Notes: generated by a model from the letters alone, not told the origin. Shown: positions 12,287 through 24,467, counted from the stretch's first letter. The stretch: DNA of 64,000 nucleotides from Alligator mississippiensis (GCF_030867095.1 NC_081826.1:43378001-43442000); one strand, 5' to 3'. Made by a program: numbers and translations.

Positions 12287-12990
12287 GGCTATGTACACAA
12301 GCTCAAAAAGCCCACACTGAATCAATGCAATCTTCACAGGTTTTACTAAGCTGCATAGATCAAACCGAAAACTGATGTTCATTGATTGGGTGACAAAGAC
12401 AGGCAGAAGCCTGCTCTGGCCCAGGCCAGGAGCCTGGGGATGCTCACACACGCCACCCCACATGGCCCCACTGCCTAAAGCTGCTAAACCCAGCCTAGTG
12501 GCAGCCCAGGATTGATTGGCTGCTGGACACATGTCCCCATCTGCTGTCAGCTGCACAGAGATCTATCAGACAATCTCCCCAGTCTCCCGTACCTCCCTGG
12601 CTCAACACTGCCCCCCTCCCAGCTGGGGTCTGCCAGCACAGGGAGAAAGCCCCAAATAGGGGGCTTTTCACTCCTGCACCACCCGGCAAACTGTTGTGGG
12701 ATCAGCTGAGTCCTGCCCTCTCCCCAGCCTCCTGCCAGCCCTGATCCACTGGAGGAGATAGCCCAGGGCTGTAAAACATCTTGGGATGCTGGGAGACAAG
12801 AGTTAGAGCTAGTTTGAGGATCTGGGACAGAAGTTCCATAAACTGGTTTAACTTAAATCAGTTAGGTCTAATCTACATCCAACCAGGTTATCTTAAACTG
12901 GGTTCAGCCATTTTGAAAGTGGTTTACATGCACTTAACTTCTGTTCTGTTACAGGTTTAAACCAGTTTCAGATCACTTAAACCAATGTGT
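12287..12990. mobile_element. Inverted-repeat family R1, copy in opposite orientation
   Basis: The ends match other R1 copies in reverse: AGGGCTATGTACACAAGCTC at the left corresponds to the TTTTTGAATATCTGTCCCTAG end, and the segment 12840-12985 (AAACTGGTTTAACTTAAATC, AACAGGTTTAAACCAGTTTC-type words) is the reverse complement of 21664-21850. The centre is GC-rich and diverged. Confidence 0.6.
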
Positions 12991-12995
12991 GTGTG

Positions 12996-15900
12996 TGTAA
13001 CTTTCATCCCAAGCAAAAATGTTTATAAGTGAGATACTCAGAGATATTTGCTTCTGATCTAGAATGTTTGTTTTCCAAGTAACTAGTTTTCAACTTCTAC
13101 ATTTAAAAATGACTGTTTTGAGCAAGCTGCAAGGGAAGATGTAGGCAGAAAAATTATTTGGCTCTCTCATCTAGCTGTTGATGATTAAACAAAAAAGCAA
13201 TTGCTAGAAATATGCACAGATCCACATGCCAAACGCTTACTTTCAAGAATAATGAAATAACTTGGTTACTTCCAGATCCGTTTTCCCCTTTGTAGAGTTA
13301 GGAGGCACCAAGAATCATGTTCTAAGTTATAATACATTATATATTATATACTAGAAACCATTTCATCTCCCCTATCTACCACCATGGCTGTAGTTCAGCA
13401 TATTAACATGTTACCTACTTGAAAATGTTAAGGTAATTAAATATTTCAAGGTTAATAGGTATATAAAAATGTATATAGTTACAACTTGTTGCTTTCCAAT
13501 TTTTTTTTTTTAAGACAGTGTTTCTAACATTCAGAGGTACAGCAGCCCTGAAGTTCAACATGGGCAAAGTGATAAAAATGCAATGGATAAATCCATTCTC
13601 AAGACTACGCTTTCAAAAGCTGCAAACACCACGCAGAAAGTTTAATGTGGAGTCTTCAAGAACTCCTTTGGCATTTTTGTAAATCCTAAATTTGCACTGA
13701 TTAAAAGAAACTCTGATGGAATAATCATTAACAGTTCATAAATTACCCTAAAATGAAATGAAACAGTTGTGAGGGAAGTAAGCATTTATAGCCAAGTGAT
13801 ACAAGTGTCATGCTATACAAATGGTGCTATTAAACATGTGAGCATAACAGAGTAGGATTATATTTAAAAAAAATCACCCCTACCTGCATCTCAAAAAAAA
13901 AAAAGAAGAAAAAACTTACACCTCAGGTCTTGCCAGTTCTATATATTTGATAGGAAAAATCAGTATGAGAAGTCATCCACATACTTTAGAAATTAAGAAT
14001 TAAATACAACATGAGGTCTCACCTTTCTTAAAAGTCAGTGAATGGAGGTAGAGAAGTATTAGCCTGAATTGAGTGTTTTCTGCCACCATCTTTGGGTGCC
14101 AAATGCTTTTTCAAAAATGTTTTTCTCTTAAAAAAGGTAGCACAGAACATTTGGCTCCATAAATTTAGGCTTCTTAAATTTTGCCAGATTAAATGCAAAT
14201 TATTCAAAGAGTATTGTTTTGAAAGTGAAATTTCCTGAGTATATCATAATGATTTTAAATATAGACTGCAAGGGATCATTAGCATTTATCACAGAATTCC
14301 TTCTACAGTTCCTTGAGATGATCAGTTCCAAATATTACTTTCATTGTATTAACATATCTGTTACGTAACAAATGTTCTATACTTTTCTACATGCCAAAGA
14401 TTCGTACTTTGGACTCAACCTGTAATCTGAGCATTACAAAGAGCTATATTTGGTTTCAAGTTTTCTGTTAAAAATTTACTTTAAAGGGTAGTGATATTCC
14501 TTTAACTGTGGTAAATGAATTTTGTCATAGGTAATAGAAAAGCAAAACCGAGTCTCATCCAATCAAAGTGAACTTAGTTCACAGTACAACAAATACTTCC
14601 TATCCATAATGGCTATTATCTACCTAATATCTATCTAGCTATTTCTATTGGTTTGGTTTCCCTTATATGCAGCTGTTATGATGGCAGCATAGTTTTGGAC
14701 CATTCAGGCAGCTGTAGATAAAAATAAGGCTAAATCTTACCATAAATTGCTTATGACAATGAAATTAAAATACCAAGTTTCTTGGAATAAAAGGTTTGGA
14801 ACTTGCTTCTGAATTTCTAGAAGTTGAATAATTGCTTGTTCTCTTCTGCACAATGCTCGATGCATCCCCCCCAGCCTACTTCCCCTGACAAGAGGTAAAC
14901 AGATAACTTATACCAAGTTTCAGGTCATCTTACGTCCCTGAAAACAGCATTCTGTGAAGAAAAAGATGTCATCATGACCATAGCAGAGTGTTCTGAAAGT
15001 GCAAGACACTTGCTACACAATAGCTGTTAAAACAAATAAGAAAAGCCAGAACACTGGACTCAAATAGTATACTAACAACTGGGGGGCATTGTTTTTTTGG
15101 ATGCTTTTACCTGTTTTGAATCGCTCTTTAGAGATACTCTATTTATCCAATCTAAGTTTTCCTGGTCAGAGTACCTTTAAGTTTTCCTGCCCCCATCCTA
15201 TTTTCTCTTTGTGTTTACATGTAATTAGAAACTAGATGCCTATAAAATAAGTTGAACAAACAAGATTCCAGGAAAACAAATGTGTTTTCATGTCAAGCTC
15301 TAGAACTAAAGCCAAAGAGGTTTTTATAATGAGGCGAATCAATTTGCTAAGTCCTTTACAGGCAGTGATTTTTGTCCACCAGAAGAAATTCTACACTGTT
15401 CATTTTACAAAGGTCACTTAAGAGTTGAGATGGCCAAGTCAGTCTGTTATCCAGTGTTCTGTTAATACTCATTTTGAACAGGGTAAAGGACACACTCCTC
15501 TCTGCTTTTTTTTTTTTAAAAAAAAAGAGACTACCATTATTTTATCCAAAAGAAATTCATAACCCTTTTTTTTTTAAACCTTCAGACACATTCAATCTCA
15601 TCTTATCTTCCTCCTTGCTTTAACAAAAATATATATAGCTTGCAAAAGGGTGTTAGAGCAGCATAACTGGAAACTGAAATCCAGGTAGGTACAGCACTTA
15701 AAATACTAAAAAGTTATTATACGTTTGTGCTAGTAGGTCAGAACTCTGTACTAGAAGGCAGGAGCAAGTCCATGGCCTCTTTGCTAAGTCTATCAGTTAT
15801 AAATGTCAACTTCTGGACAGAGGTACTAGTTCATTAAAAAGTAGTCTAAAAGCCAGACATGTTTAACCGGTTAGTCATCAGAACACAAACCCCTTTCATG

Positions 15901-16454
15901 TTTTTATTGCTAGCTCAAGCCAGCAACCCTCTCAAATTGTCATTTTTTTATTTCACTGCAATACCCAAATTTCAGAGGGTCATAAGAACTTCTGTTGGAA
16001 ACCACCTAAGCAAAAGCTTTGGGGTGGGGTAGAGAAAGATGAGGAAGAAAAAAAAGCAAAAAAAATGGTTCAGATACCTTCTATCACTTGATTCATCCTT
16101 AAATCTCTGGTGTGATCATATCGAAGATTTCACATTATGCTTTAGGGAATGTCTCTTCAATGTATATAGATAATGTGCAACAGGAGAGAAGAGTTGGAGT
16201 CAAAGTCTTTAACATACCACTCTTTATATATTTTACAAAGTTACAATAGGTTTTCAGGTAATTCATTATACATTCCTAACCATTTCTGTACTGTGTAAAT
16301 TATCTCTGGTTAGAATATGTCAAAGTATACAATCAGACAAATATGTACAAGACAAGAAAACAATGTTTTATAAAAATTGAATTCACAATTAAAGGTCCTA
16401 AAATTATACATATTTTTAAAAGCTTTAAACCATGTGCAAATCTGATAAAAAAGA
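12996..16454. other. AT-rich DNA downstream of ESRP1
   Basis: About 3.5 kb of AT-rich, apparently single-copy sequence with homopolymer A/T runs. No reading frame, repeat family or RNA gene is recognised. It may include an extended ESRP1 3' UTR. Confidence 0.45.
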
Positions 16455-16475
16455 CTGTTGCGCGTTTCCTTTATT
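16455..16475 (-). terminator. Candidate ESRP1 poly(A) signal
   Basis: On the minus strand AATAAA (16475-16470) is followed by a CA about 12 nt on and then the U-rich GTCTTTTTTATC, the usual arrangement of hexamer, cleavage site and downstream element. Other weaker signals in the AT-rich DNA below 16450 could extend the transcript. Confidence 0.5.
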
Positions 16476-16824
16476 TATGAATTGTTTTTTGCTTCAGATG
16501 TCCTGAACCTGCAAGTTTCATCTAACCTATTTCTCTGTGTTAAGAGAAATGTAATACTTTCTGTATTGACAAAAAACCATCAGGACTTGTGATCTCTGCA
16601 TTTGTGCTCTTAGTGAATGGCTCAGTGGCTAAGACAGTTTGTGTATACATGTGTTTGTGGAAACTGTGCATTAATTAGTTTTTTAAAAATTAGATAAAGG
16701 TCAAAATGCTAATTTTCAAAATTTCTGGAAAGTTTTCTTGTGTACAGTTGGCTTGACCAAGGGAATGTAGTCAAATCTCCATTTTGGCTGGCTTCTGTTG
16801 TTCATAAACATCAGTTGGCAGAAT
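16455..16824 (-). other. ESRP1: Probable ESRP1 terminal exon (3' UTR, exon 16)
   Basis: Below the donor at 19855 the best acceptor is at 16824: a branch-site-like TACTAAT (plus-strand 16845-16851), then TTTATTCCATGCAG. The exon would start ATTCTGCCAACTG and end after an AATAAA about 350 nt on. If exon 15 were skipped, this exon would be entered in phase 0 and encode a 17-residue tail, ILPTDVYEQQKPAKMEI, before TGA at 16773-16771. The exon is inferred from signals only and a longer 3' UTR cannot be excluded. Confidence 0.55.
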
Positions 16825-17032
16825 CTGCATGGAATAAAGTCAACATTAGTATGATATTAATCATTTTCTTAGGTCCTGCACATCAATTAATTTTAAAAAA
16901 GTTCTAATGCAGACCAGGAAAAACTGAAATTTTTGGAGTTTAGCATTCTGCAAGCTCACCAATATTAATTACTCCTTTTTTTTCCACTAGAAAAAACAAG
17001 ATGAATCTTATTCATACATAAAAGTCCTATAT

Positions 17033-17687
17033 AAAATCCAAGACAACCCCCCATTCCACATGGGGGGAGGAAGCCCTTCATTCTGGATTTGAGTACAAGG
17101 TATAGGAGGGAGGGTAGGCAGCTGCTGCAGCCCTAACTCCAGCTCCCCCCTGCTCAGATGAAGCCAGAGACACCTACAGCAGCCCCCTCCCCTCCACCCT
17201 TTTTGTCAGGTATGGTTCTAGCTTTATTCCCTACTGGGGCAGGCACAGGAAGCTCCTCCTCTGCCCATCAATTAGCAGTGATGGTGGCTCTGGGCCGCAG
17301 GATGCTGCTGAGTGGCCAAGCCTGGACTGTGCTCCATGTCCTGGGAGGGAACAGAGCCAGAGCTATGCGTAACAATAAGTGGGGGGTGAGGGGGAGGAGA
17401 AGGAAGCAGGAAAGGTGGTAGAGGCTGTGGGGAGCAGATGGTAGGGCATGCAAGCAGGCTGTAGGGGGAAGAAGTGGTGGGGGCACAGGGCAAGGGGGCC
17501 ACCTGCTCCCCTAGCCACATGCCCCAATTTCTGCAAGACTGTGCACATTTGTGTGGAAGGGGATTTAAAACAATGCTCCAATAGTTAGGATTCTACATGG
17601 AAAATTTATACATTTGTTATAATTTTTCATGTATTGTATATAATTATTGGGGGGATCATCTTATTTTCTAAGTTGTCTTGGATTTGG
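17033..17687. mobile_element. Inverted-repeat element, AATCCAAGACAAC ends
   Basis: AATCCAAGACAACCCCCC near 17035 pairs with GGGGGGATCATC...GTTGTCTTGGATT near 17650-17684 (13 bp exact plus the C/G runs). The centre is GC-rich with low-complexity reading frames of no recognised product. The family is unknown to me and no clear target duplication is seen. Confidence 0.55.
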
Positions 17688-17697
17688 GTAAGCCTAG

Positions 17698-17731
17698 TGT
17701 GTACACACACACACACACACACACACACACC
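17698..17731. repeat. CA microsatellite
   Basis: A GTGTGTACACACAC... tract of about 15 AC units ending in a short C run. Confidence 0.9.
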
Positions 17732-18093
17732 CCCACCAGCCACCCAACTAAAGAAACTGGCTGTGGGGAGAAGGCCAACATTGATTTAAAAACTAGATGA
17801 ACTGTTTGCCATCTGGTTTAAAAAATGGCTGTGGTCAATTTTGCACTTGATTCAAGACGACAAAATCACACAGGTACCATAGCAGCAGAACCATGACAAG
17901 TGAAAACTGAATACAAGAATTAACTGTTCACAGGATACACCTCAGTGAAAAGGAGGATCAAAAGTAATCTTTGCTGAGGAGCAGAACTTATCCCTTTCTC
18001 CTTGAATATGGAGCTTTATAAAACCAAAAGATGACAGAAGCCCTTTGTAAAGAGGTCCCCAAATCCTGTCCTAGAACCAGAGCATGCACAAAA

Positions 18094-19167
18094 GCATGCC
18101 TGTCAAATTGCAAAGGTTCTTTGGGTAAATCTGATATCTTGAATTAGACCAACTCAGATAGTTGGAAAAATTCTTCTTTGCAAACTTTCAAGTATAAAAC
18201 ACCCTTCTTCAGGCTGAGGAAAGCCACTTGGTGTGTGCTCTTCCTGGATTAAATGAATAGTAAAGAAGCCAGGAGCTGGCATGCATGCAAGAAAGCCAGC
18301 CAGTAAAGATGTAAAATTGAGGAGTCGGGGGGGTGGGGGGGGGAAGGGAATGAATGTAGCTGGTAAATAGTGGAGAGGTCAACTTGGGGAGTCAGGTGTG
18401 TTAGACAGGTTATAATGTGCCATAAATCCAATATCTATATTTAGTCCATGATTTTTTTGTACCAAGTAGGTTGATGAAGTGAAGTTCATAGGCTTGTCTG
18501 TGAAAAGTGTTTTGTAAATTCCCTTTGAGGATTAGAACTAAGAGACTGGAGAGAGAGTGGTTTTCTTGTGAGAAATGTGCTCTCACAGGTAATTGGGTGT
18601 TCTTGTCTTTGATAGATTTCCAATGTGCATTCATTCTGGTGCGCAGTTGTTGTTTGGTTTCTCCTACATATTTTCCATCAGAGCATTTGGTGCACTGGAT
18701 GAGATGTGTTACATTTCTGGAGGTGCAGATGTAAGATCTAGGAATGTTGACAGTTCTGTTGTGGGGTGTAGGAGATGTGGGGGCAGGTTTTACATTTCTT
18801 GTCATGGCATGGTCTGGATCCATTCAATGCGTTTTAAGCCCTGATGGAAAAATGCTTGCCAGGTACATTTCCCCCCTCCAACTTGTCTCACCCACTGACT
18901 CCTGAATTTACATCTTCACTGGCTGGCTTTCTTGCTTGCACACCAATGTTTGGCTTCTTTACTATTCCTGGATGAAATGAAGAGCATGCACCAACTGCAG
19001 ATGCTTCTTCAGCCTGATGAAAGATATTTATACTCAAAAATTTGCAAAGAAGAATTTTTCCAACTATCTGAGTTGGTCTAATAAAAAGATACCAAATTTA
19101 CCCCCAAAGTCTTGTCTGCCTATGTTCCTAGACCAGCATGGCTACAACCTACATGCTTGTCAAAATG
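18094..19167 (-). mobile_element. Penelope-like element with inverted termini and target duplication
   Basis: The core (18410-18823, minus strand) encodes part of a GIY-YIG endonuclease of the Penelope type: LIQCTKCSDGKYVGETKQQ, LRTRMNAHWKSI and LVLILKGNLQNTF. It is flanked by related sequences in opposite orientation, about 18115-18330 and 18890-19150, which share words such as AATTCTTCTTTGCAAA and ATTTTTCCAACTATCTGA. Outside these, GCATGCCTGTCAAATTG (18094-18110) and ACATGCTTGTCAAAATG (19151-19167) match at 14 of 17 positions, as a decayed target duplication. Inverted terminal repeats are known in the Penelope family. The reverse transcriptase is absent, so it is a fossil. Confidence 0.75.
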
Positions 19168-19854
19168 ACATTTTGAACCAGAACTTCCAGTACAAATGCT
19201 TCTCTTCTGGCTAGCTTTAGGCATTGAATATTCCTATATAAAAAATTAAATATGGCAAAAACTGGAAAAAAAACAATGGAATTAATCTAACAAAGACTCC
19301 CCAACTTCCGGGTACTGCTGGCAGCACAAGGCAGAGGCTTCAGTTGGGTCCCAGAATTTTGCCTGTATGAAAAAGCAAAACAATTTAAATTCTAGGGTTG
19401 CCTACAAGAAAAGTTCAGTCAGACTGAATACCACTTGCTGCCATTCTCTGGGGTTACTAAATTTGCATTATCCCAAGATATACTGTTGGAATTAAGATCA
19501 CTTAGAAAAAGATTCTCTTTAGAAGAAGTCCTCCTCTTGCACTTTCTAGGACATGTTACTCCAACACCAACGATATGATGTGCTAAGGCTGCTGAAAAAC
19601 TGGGACAAAATACCTATGTGCCAGTGCAAATTGCATGCAAGATCCCCTTAGTAATCAATACCCAAAATACACTTTATGTCAACAAGTGTATATTGTGTGT
19701 GTTCTACAAGGACCATTGAAATGAGAAACATCCCGTGACTGGAGTGTCTTGACAGCTAGTAAAATGCTCATATGAATGAGAAAGATATAGTTATAATAAA
19801 TATGGCTACAATACACGATACTCAGAGTAATTTCTGAGTGTTCCTTATTCTTAC

Positions 19855-19957
19855 CTTCTCCGAGGAAATCTAACTGCTGGGACCTTTAAATGCAAATCCA
19901 TTTTTTGGGCATTGTCCTGGCCGGGTCATTTGTGTGTATAAGTCCATCCTCTGCATA
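19855..19957 (-). CDS. ESRP1: ESRP1 last coding exon (exon 15) with stop codon
   Basis: Encodes [20 protein letters not shown], then ICI and TAA (stop at 19888-19886). The human C-terminus is the very similar [24 protein letters not shown]-type sequence, read in the same phase (0). Acceptor TTGAATTGTAG. After the stop, 31 nt of UTR precede a good donor, AAG/GTAAGA, so a further untranslated exon is expected. The stop lies too close to that junction to trigger nonsense-mediated decay. Confidence 0.9.
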
Positions 19958-20574
19958 CTACAATTCAAGTTTAGATACATATGTGGTCAGAAGCAAGATA
20001 GAAGTTCAGTAGAACCAAGAAGCAGCAAACTGCTATATGGTAATCTTTGTTACAGTTCAGGACAAGTTTCAGAATATAGGTATCATGTCTAGGAGTTTGT
20101 AATGCTCCCAATCACCATGGAATCAAAACAGATCAACAACAGCAATGATGCTGCAGAAATAAGCCTCAGGTAAATCACCCAAAGCACCAGCACGCAAGGT
20201 CTTGTTACACAGGATTGGCCAGTTGAGACAGTTTCAGAGGCTTAGAGCATCTTAAGAGCACAACTTTCAAAGATAAAGATCGAGAAGCCAGGGAAACTAC
20301 CTGGCTGTCAGCAAGAGCAATACAAATAAGATAGGTACTGCCTGCTTAGCAATATGTTGCTGAATTGTAACCATTTCCAGATGTTTTTCAAAGGAAAAGT
20401 TCACAAATTAGCCACTAGATGGACCCATATAAACTGCTTACTACCACAACTTCTCATCCTATGCATCAAACCTTAGCACCAGGTGAAATCAGAACTCAAA
20501 CCGTCTTCTGCCACCACTTTCCTCCAATGCAAACTATATGTTAAATTCCTGGACAAAGACTTACTTAATAATTA

Positions 20575-20710
20575 TTCCATGTTTCATTAAATGCCGAAAA
20601 CTTGCTAAGAACTTTTTCTCCAACTACTCAAGTCTAAGAAAAGATAATCACATCTACTCAGAGAACCTTGCCTGTGTCTATGTCCTTAGACCAACATGGC
20701 TACAACCAAA
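20575..20710 (+). mobile_element. Penelope-like terminal fragment
   Basis: Contains ACTTTTTCTCCAACTACTCA, CTTGCCTGTGTCTATGTCC and TTAGACCAACATGGCTACAA, close to the right terminus of the element at 18111-19150 (19050-19150). Diverged and incomplete. Confidence 0.6.
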
Positions 20711-21035
20711 GACCCAGCTACCTTTTATATCTATTTTGTCCGCTTCTATCACAACCACCTTCACCACCCCCTATACACAGGATCTTTTCTAAATTGAAAC
20801 TTAATACCTTCCTCAAACTCACTTTCTATGAAGATGCCTTTGGAAAAGTTCCTATCAGGGATTTTCCATTAGTTGTTTAGGCACTAAATACAAAGCAAAG
20901 CTATCCAAATGTATTTAGATATGTAGTAATGTGTTTCCCTATTATCCTTTTTGCCTTATTCCTGCTCTTGATTTTACTTACTTGAACAAATTCCTACTTT
21001 AAAGTAGGACCACAAATTGGAAGAAACAGATAGTC

Positions 21036-21485
21036 TCTATGGCTGCGTCCAGACATGCAGGTATGTGTAGTTTGTGGCACCATGAACTGCACATGCAGAA
21101 CATGACCCTGTGCTGCAAATTTACAGCACAGGGACAAAACTTGCTACTGAGATTTCTTGGCAGCAAAAACACCAAGGAAAAAAAAAGGTGGCACAAAACA
21201 GCAAAATAGCATGTATGAGAACAAATAGAAGCTTGGTCCTCTAGTGAGATGCTCTGGTTGCCATTCACAGCATCTCTACTGCTCCATTTGTTCCCCTGCT
21301 GCTCTGGCTCACCAGCAGCCGGGAAGAGCTGGGCACGGGCAGTTTGCCCAAAACAGGACAACATATCCTGCAACAAAGTGCATATGTAGTGGCATGCACT
21401 GAGGCACAAAACAGTGGCACAAATGTGTGCGTCTATTTGTGCTGCTGCAAAACGCGTGCCCCTGCACGTCTGGATGCAGTCTATG
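21036..21485. mobile_element. MITE with CTGCGTCCAGACATGCAGG ends
   Basis: GCTGCGTCCAGACATGCAG (21042-21060) pairs with CTGCACGTCTGGATGCAG (21462-21479). TCTATG flanks both sides (21036-21041 and 21480-21485). The inside is rich in words such as GTGGCAC and TTGTGC and codes for nothing recognisable. Confidence 0.7.
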
Positions 21486-21663
21486 TATCATGAGTGGTTG
21501 ATTATTCATCAGACTGAAACCAGTATTAAAAAAAAAACCCAGCAGATGAGATCCAAAGCAATACAGAACATGATTACAGTTGGACTTAATGAAAGAGATA
21601 GCTGCAAGTGGTTTCACCAAGTTATCTGTTATCAAAAATTAGTCTCAGAGTATGAAACTTGAG

Positions 21664-22376
21664 CTAGGGACAGACATTACACATAAACCAGTTTAAGTGA
21701 TCAGAAACTGTTTTAAAGCTGTAACAGAACAGATGTTCAGTGCACATAAACCAGTTTGAAAATGGCTGAAACTGGTTTAAGATAAGCCTGGTCGAATGTA
21801 GTATCAGACTTAACTGATTTGGGTCAAACCAGTTTATGCAATGTCTGTCCCAGCCCCCTTTCTGGTTTAAAATAAACCAGACACTCCCAGCATCCCACCA
21901 TGCTCTCTGCTCCACTGCAAGGCTGGCCCCTCCTCTCTGCTCCCTGACTGTGGCTCCAGCGCAGACTGTGTGCTGCTCCCCACTCTCTCCCTTACCACTC
22001 CCTGCTAAGCAGGAATTACCCCCACGCCTCTGCCTTGCTGACGAGGTGTCTGTGCATTAGCTAGCAGACCACATGCTGGCTACAGTTCCTGCTGAATCAA
22101 TAGGCAGGATCAACAGGCAACTGGTAATGTCCCTCTGTTGTTTTCTTAGTGGGGTGATAAACACTATCATCAATTCCCTGCTGGACTAATCAAAGCATCC
22201 TGCAGGGGTCTGGCCACACCCCGCTTCCCCGCCTCAGCTCAGTGCTGTGGAAGGGATAGGAGGGCTCCTCTAGTACTCTTCAGCTTCTAGCCTGAGCCAC
22301 TGTAGACATGTGTCTGCATGTCTGGGATATCTGTGCAGTTATAAACCAGTTCAGCCTAGCCAGGTTAGACTAACTC
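21664..22376. mobile_element. Inverted-repeat family R1, copy with intact left end
   Basis: Begins CTAGGGACAGACATTACAC and has repeated AAACCAGTTT motifs, then the GC-rich core shared with 8652-9271. The right end stops within GCCTAGCCAGGTTAGACTAA, short of the terminal CTGTCCCTAG seen in other copies. Confidence 0.65.
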
Positions 22377-23084
22377 ATGGGTGACTGGTGCCTCCTGAGT
22401 CTGAGGGGGCACCCGCAGAAGCCGCCGGCAGTGGGGGCAGAGCTAGCGAGCTCCTGCAGATGCCAGCAGTGGCCTTATCAGGGGGAGCACGTCAAGCACC
22501 CAACTTGGGGTGATCATTTTGCAGGGTTCTCAAATTTTAGCCATGGGACTCTCCTTATTTAGAAAACGTTATTGGGGACTACCTCATCTTCCATTGGGAT
22601 TTACAACAATTGCTTAAATGCTTTCCTAATGCTTTACAAGCAATGTAATCGAAGGTCTCAGTGTATATTAGCATGCTGAAAAAGATCAATTAGCTTTCTA
22701 ACAAGTACTCCAAGGGCTTGTTTACTTTAAGGCACAAGAGTGCCAGCAGCCCAGAGCTGTCTGTGCTCTCCAGCTGCCTTGGGGGCTTAAGGGTCCCAAT
22801 CCTGTACACCCTGGGAATTCTTATCTGGGATGAGATCCCTCAAGCCCTTGGGAGTGCCACCCTGGCTTTTCCTGATTACAGAGAAGCATCTTAGAGATCC
22901 CAGGGGCACATCATAGTAAGCTGCAGAAAAGCTGAACAGACACTTCTAGGGGTTGAGGGGCCCAATCCTGCACAGGAATGTGCAGGACTGGACTACTCAA
23001 GACCCAAGAGAATACATTGCCCATTTTCCTGCTAGTAATTTACTGAGGACATGTTTCACCCAATGAAGCATGGATCAGTTGTAT

Positions 23085-23630
23085 CAGGACACTACGGCTA
23101 TGCGAAGCTTCGGGTGCCAATTCGATTCAGAGGAGATTCGGCAGCCAAATCTCCGAATCCAAATCGAATCAGGAGACCAATGAAAAGGTCTGAATCAATT
23201 CAAAGCCTCTGAACTGATTTGGAAAAGATTCAAAGATTCAGCAATTTGGGTAGCCCCGCTTGCCACTGCAGGGAGCTGGACCTGGGTCCCGTGCTGGTAA
23301 GTAGAGGGTGGGGGGAAATGGAGGAGGGGGGATGGGACCACCTCCATGCCCCAGCCCATGCCTGCTCCCCTAGCCCCCCTGAGCACCCCCAGGCCCCTGC
23401 CCGCGCTCCCAGCCCGGCTCTGAAAAAAAAAAAAACAAAAAAAAAAACCAGCCGGGATGCTGGGGCCAGGTAAGGGATAGGGGCCTGTTTGATTTGGCTG
23501 AATTGGTGGTGGCCGAATCTCTGAATCAGATTCAGGACAGCGATTCAAATCACCTAAATCAAATCGGTGTCCCCCGAATTGGCCGAATCTGAAGCGAATA
23601 CTAGCCACTTCGCACAGGCCTACAGGACAC
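23085..23630. mobile_element. hAT-like element with TAGGCCTGTGCGAAG ends
   Basis: CAGGACAC is found at 23085-23092 and 23623-23630, an exact 8-bp target duplication. Between them the ends pair (TACGGCTATGCGAAG against CTTCGCACAGGCCTA) and both subterminal parts are rich in GATTCGG/CCGAATC words. The core is GC-rich with an A run and lacks a transposase. Confidence 0.78.
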
Positions 23631-24467
23631 ATCCCAGCACACCTGATCTGCTTTGTCTGGCAACATCATTTTTAGCCTTAAAGAATACTACTGAGTTGTC
23701 AGGATCAGCTACACATTTTCCAGTTAATGAAACATCAAGAAGCTGCCCCTTTGCATAACTCTTAATATAGCTATTATCCTCTGTATAAGTTAACAAAGAA
23801 GCAAATCAACTGTTGCAGGAATGGAGCCATAAGCACTTCTGTACTATGGACTGTGGGAATGCTCTGCTCTGAATTACTTCCAGAACTCTAACTAGCTCTT
23901 GGAGATATTTAAGAAAGTGTAGATATGGCTGTGTGCTTTGCAAGAGGTCTAAATCTCACTGATTTGACAATAACGCCTCCTCTTTGTAGGTTAGAATGTT
24001 ACCTGCACCTGGGGAGTTCCAGCTGGGATCCTAGACATAGGGTTATAAGCAGGTTTTCCCCAGCGGTATCGCAATGGGTTGAGTCACACCCCTCTGAAAC
24101 TAGGGGTGCAACCACTGCCTTTTGATCAAAATGATTATAAAGACAAACTTAGCTTCTTATTAAACCCAGGCAGCTGAAACAATAGCTTACTCCACCCCAA
24201 AGAAAAGCCAGCTAAACTTCTCCACCCAGGTTTGTTTGTTCATTTTTTTTAAAGGTTTGCATCTATAAAAAGACTAGGGAAGCTGAGGGAGAAGATAGCA
24301 AGGAAGTATATAATTCAATCTGAACAAGTATTGAGGATGCAACTATGAGAGAAAGGCTAGAGACTGGTAATTTATTTAGAATAGCAAGGAAAGAAAAGTC
24401 TATTTGAGGATTCCTGCTGTATTCAGGAAAACAAGACTGTCTGTGGGGAGAAGTGGCAGTGGTTAGG

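Larger units (their letters stand above)
16825..19854 (-). other. ESRP1 intron 15 (within the 3' UTR)
   Basis: About 3.0 kb between the stop-codon exon and the probable 3' UTR exon. It contains a Penelope-like element with inverted termini (18111-19150), an unclassified inverted-repeat element (17033-17687) and a CA microsatellite (about 17700-17730). Confidence 0.6.

Noticed and set aside
23195-23632. 145-codon minus-strand frame
   Set aside because: It falls entirely in a hAT-like element and is low-complexity.
24003-24030. 28-nt stretch on the minus strand between a TATGTCTAG acceptor and a GTAACA donor, in phase with ESRP1 exons 13 and 15
   Set aside because: Its translation (RIPAGTPQVQ) has no similarity to exon 14, the acceptor lacks a pyrimidine tract, and phase-compatible mini-exons of this size occur by chance in 8 kb.
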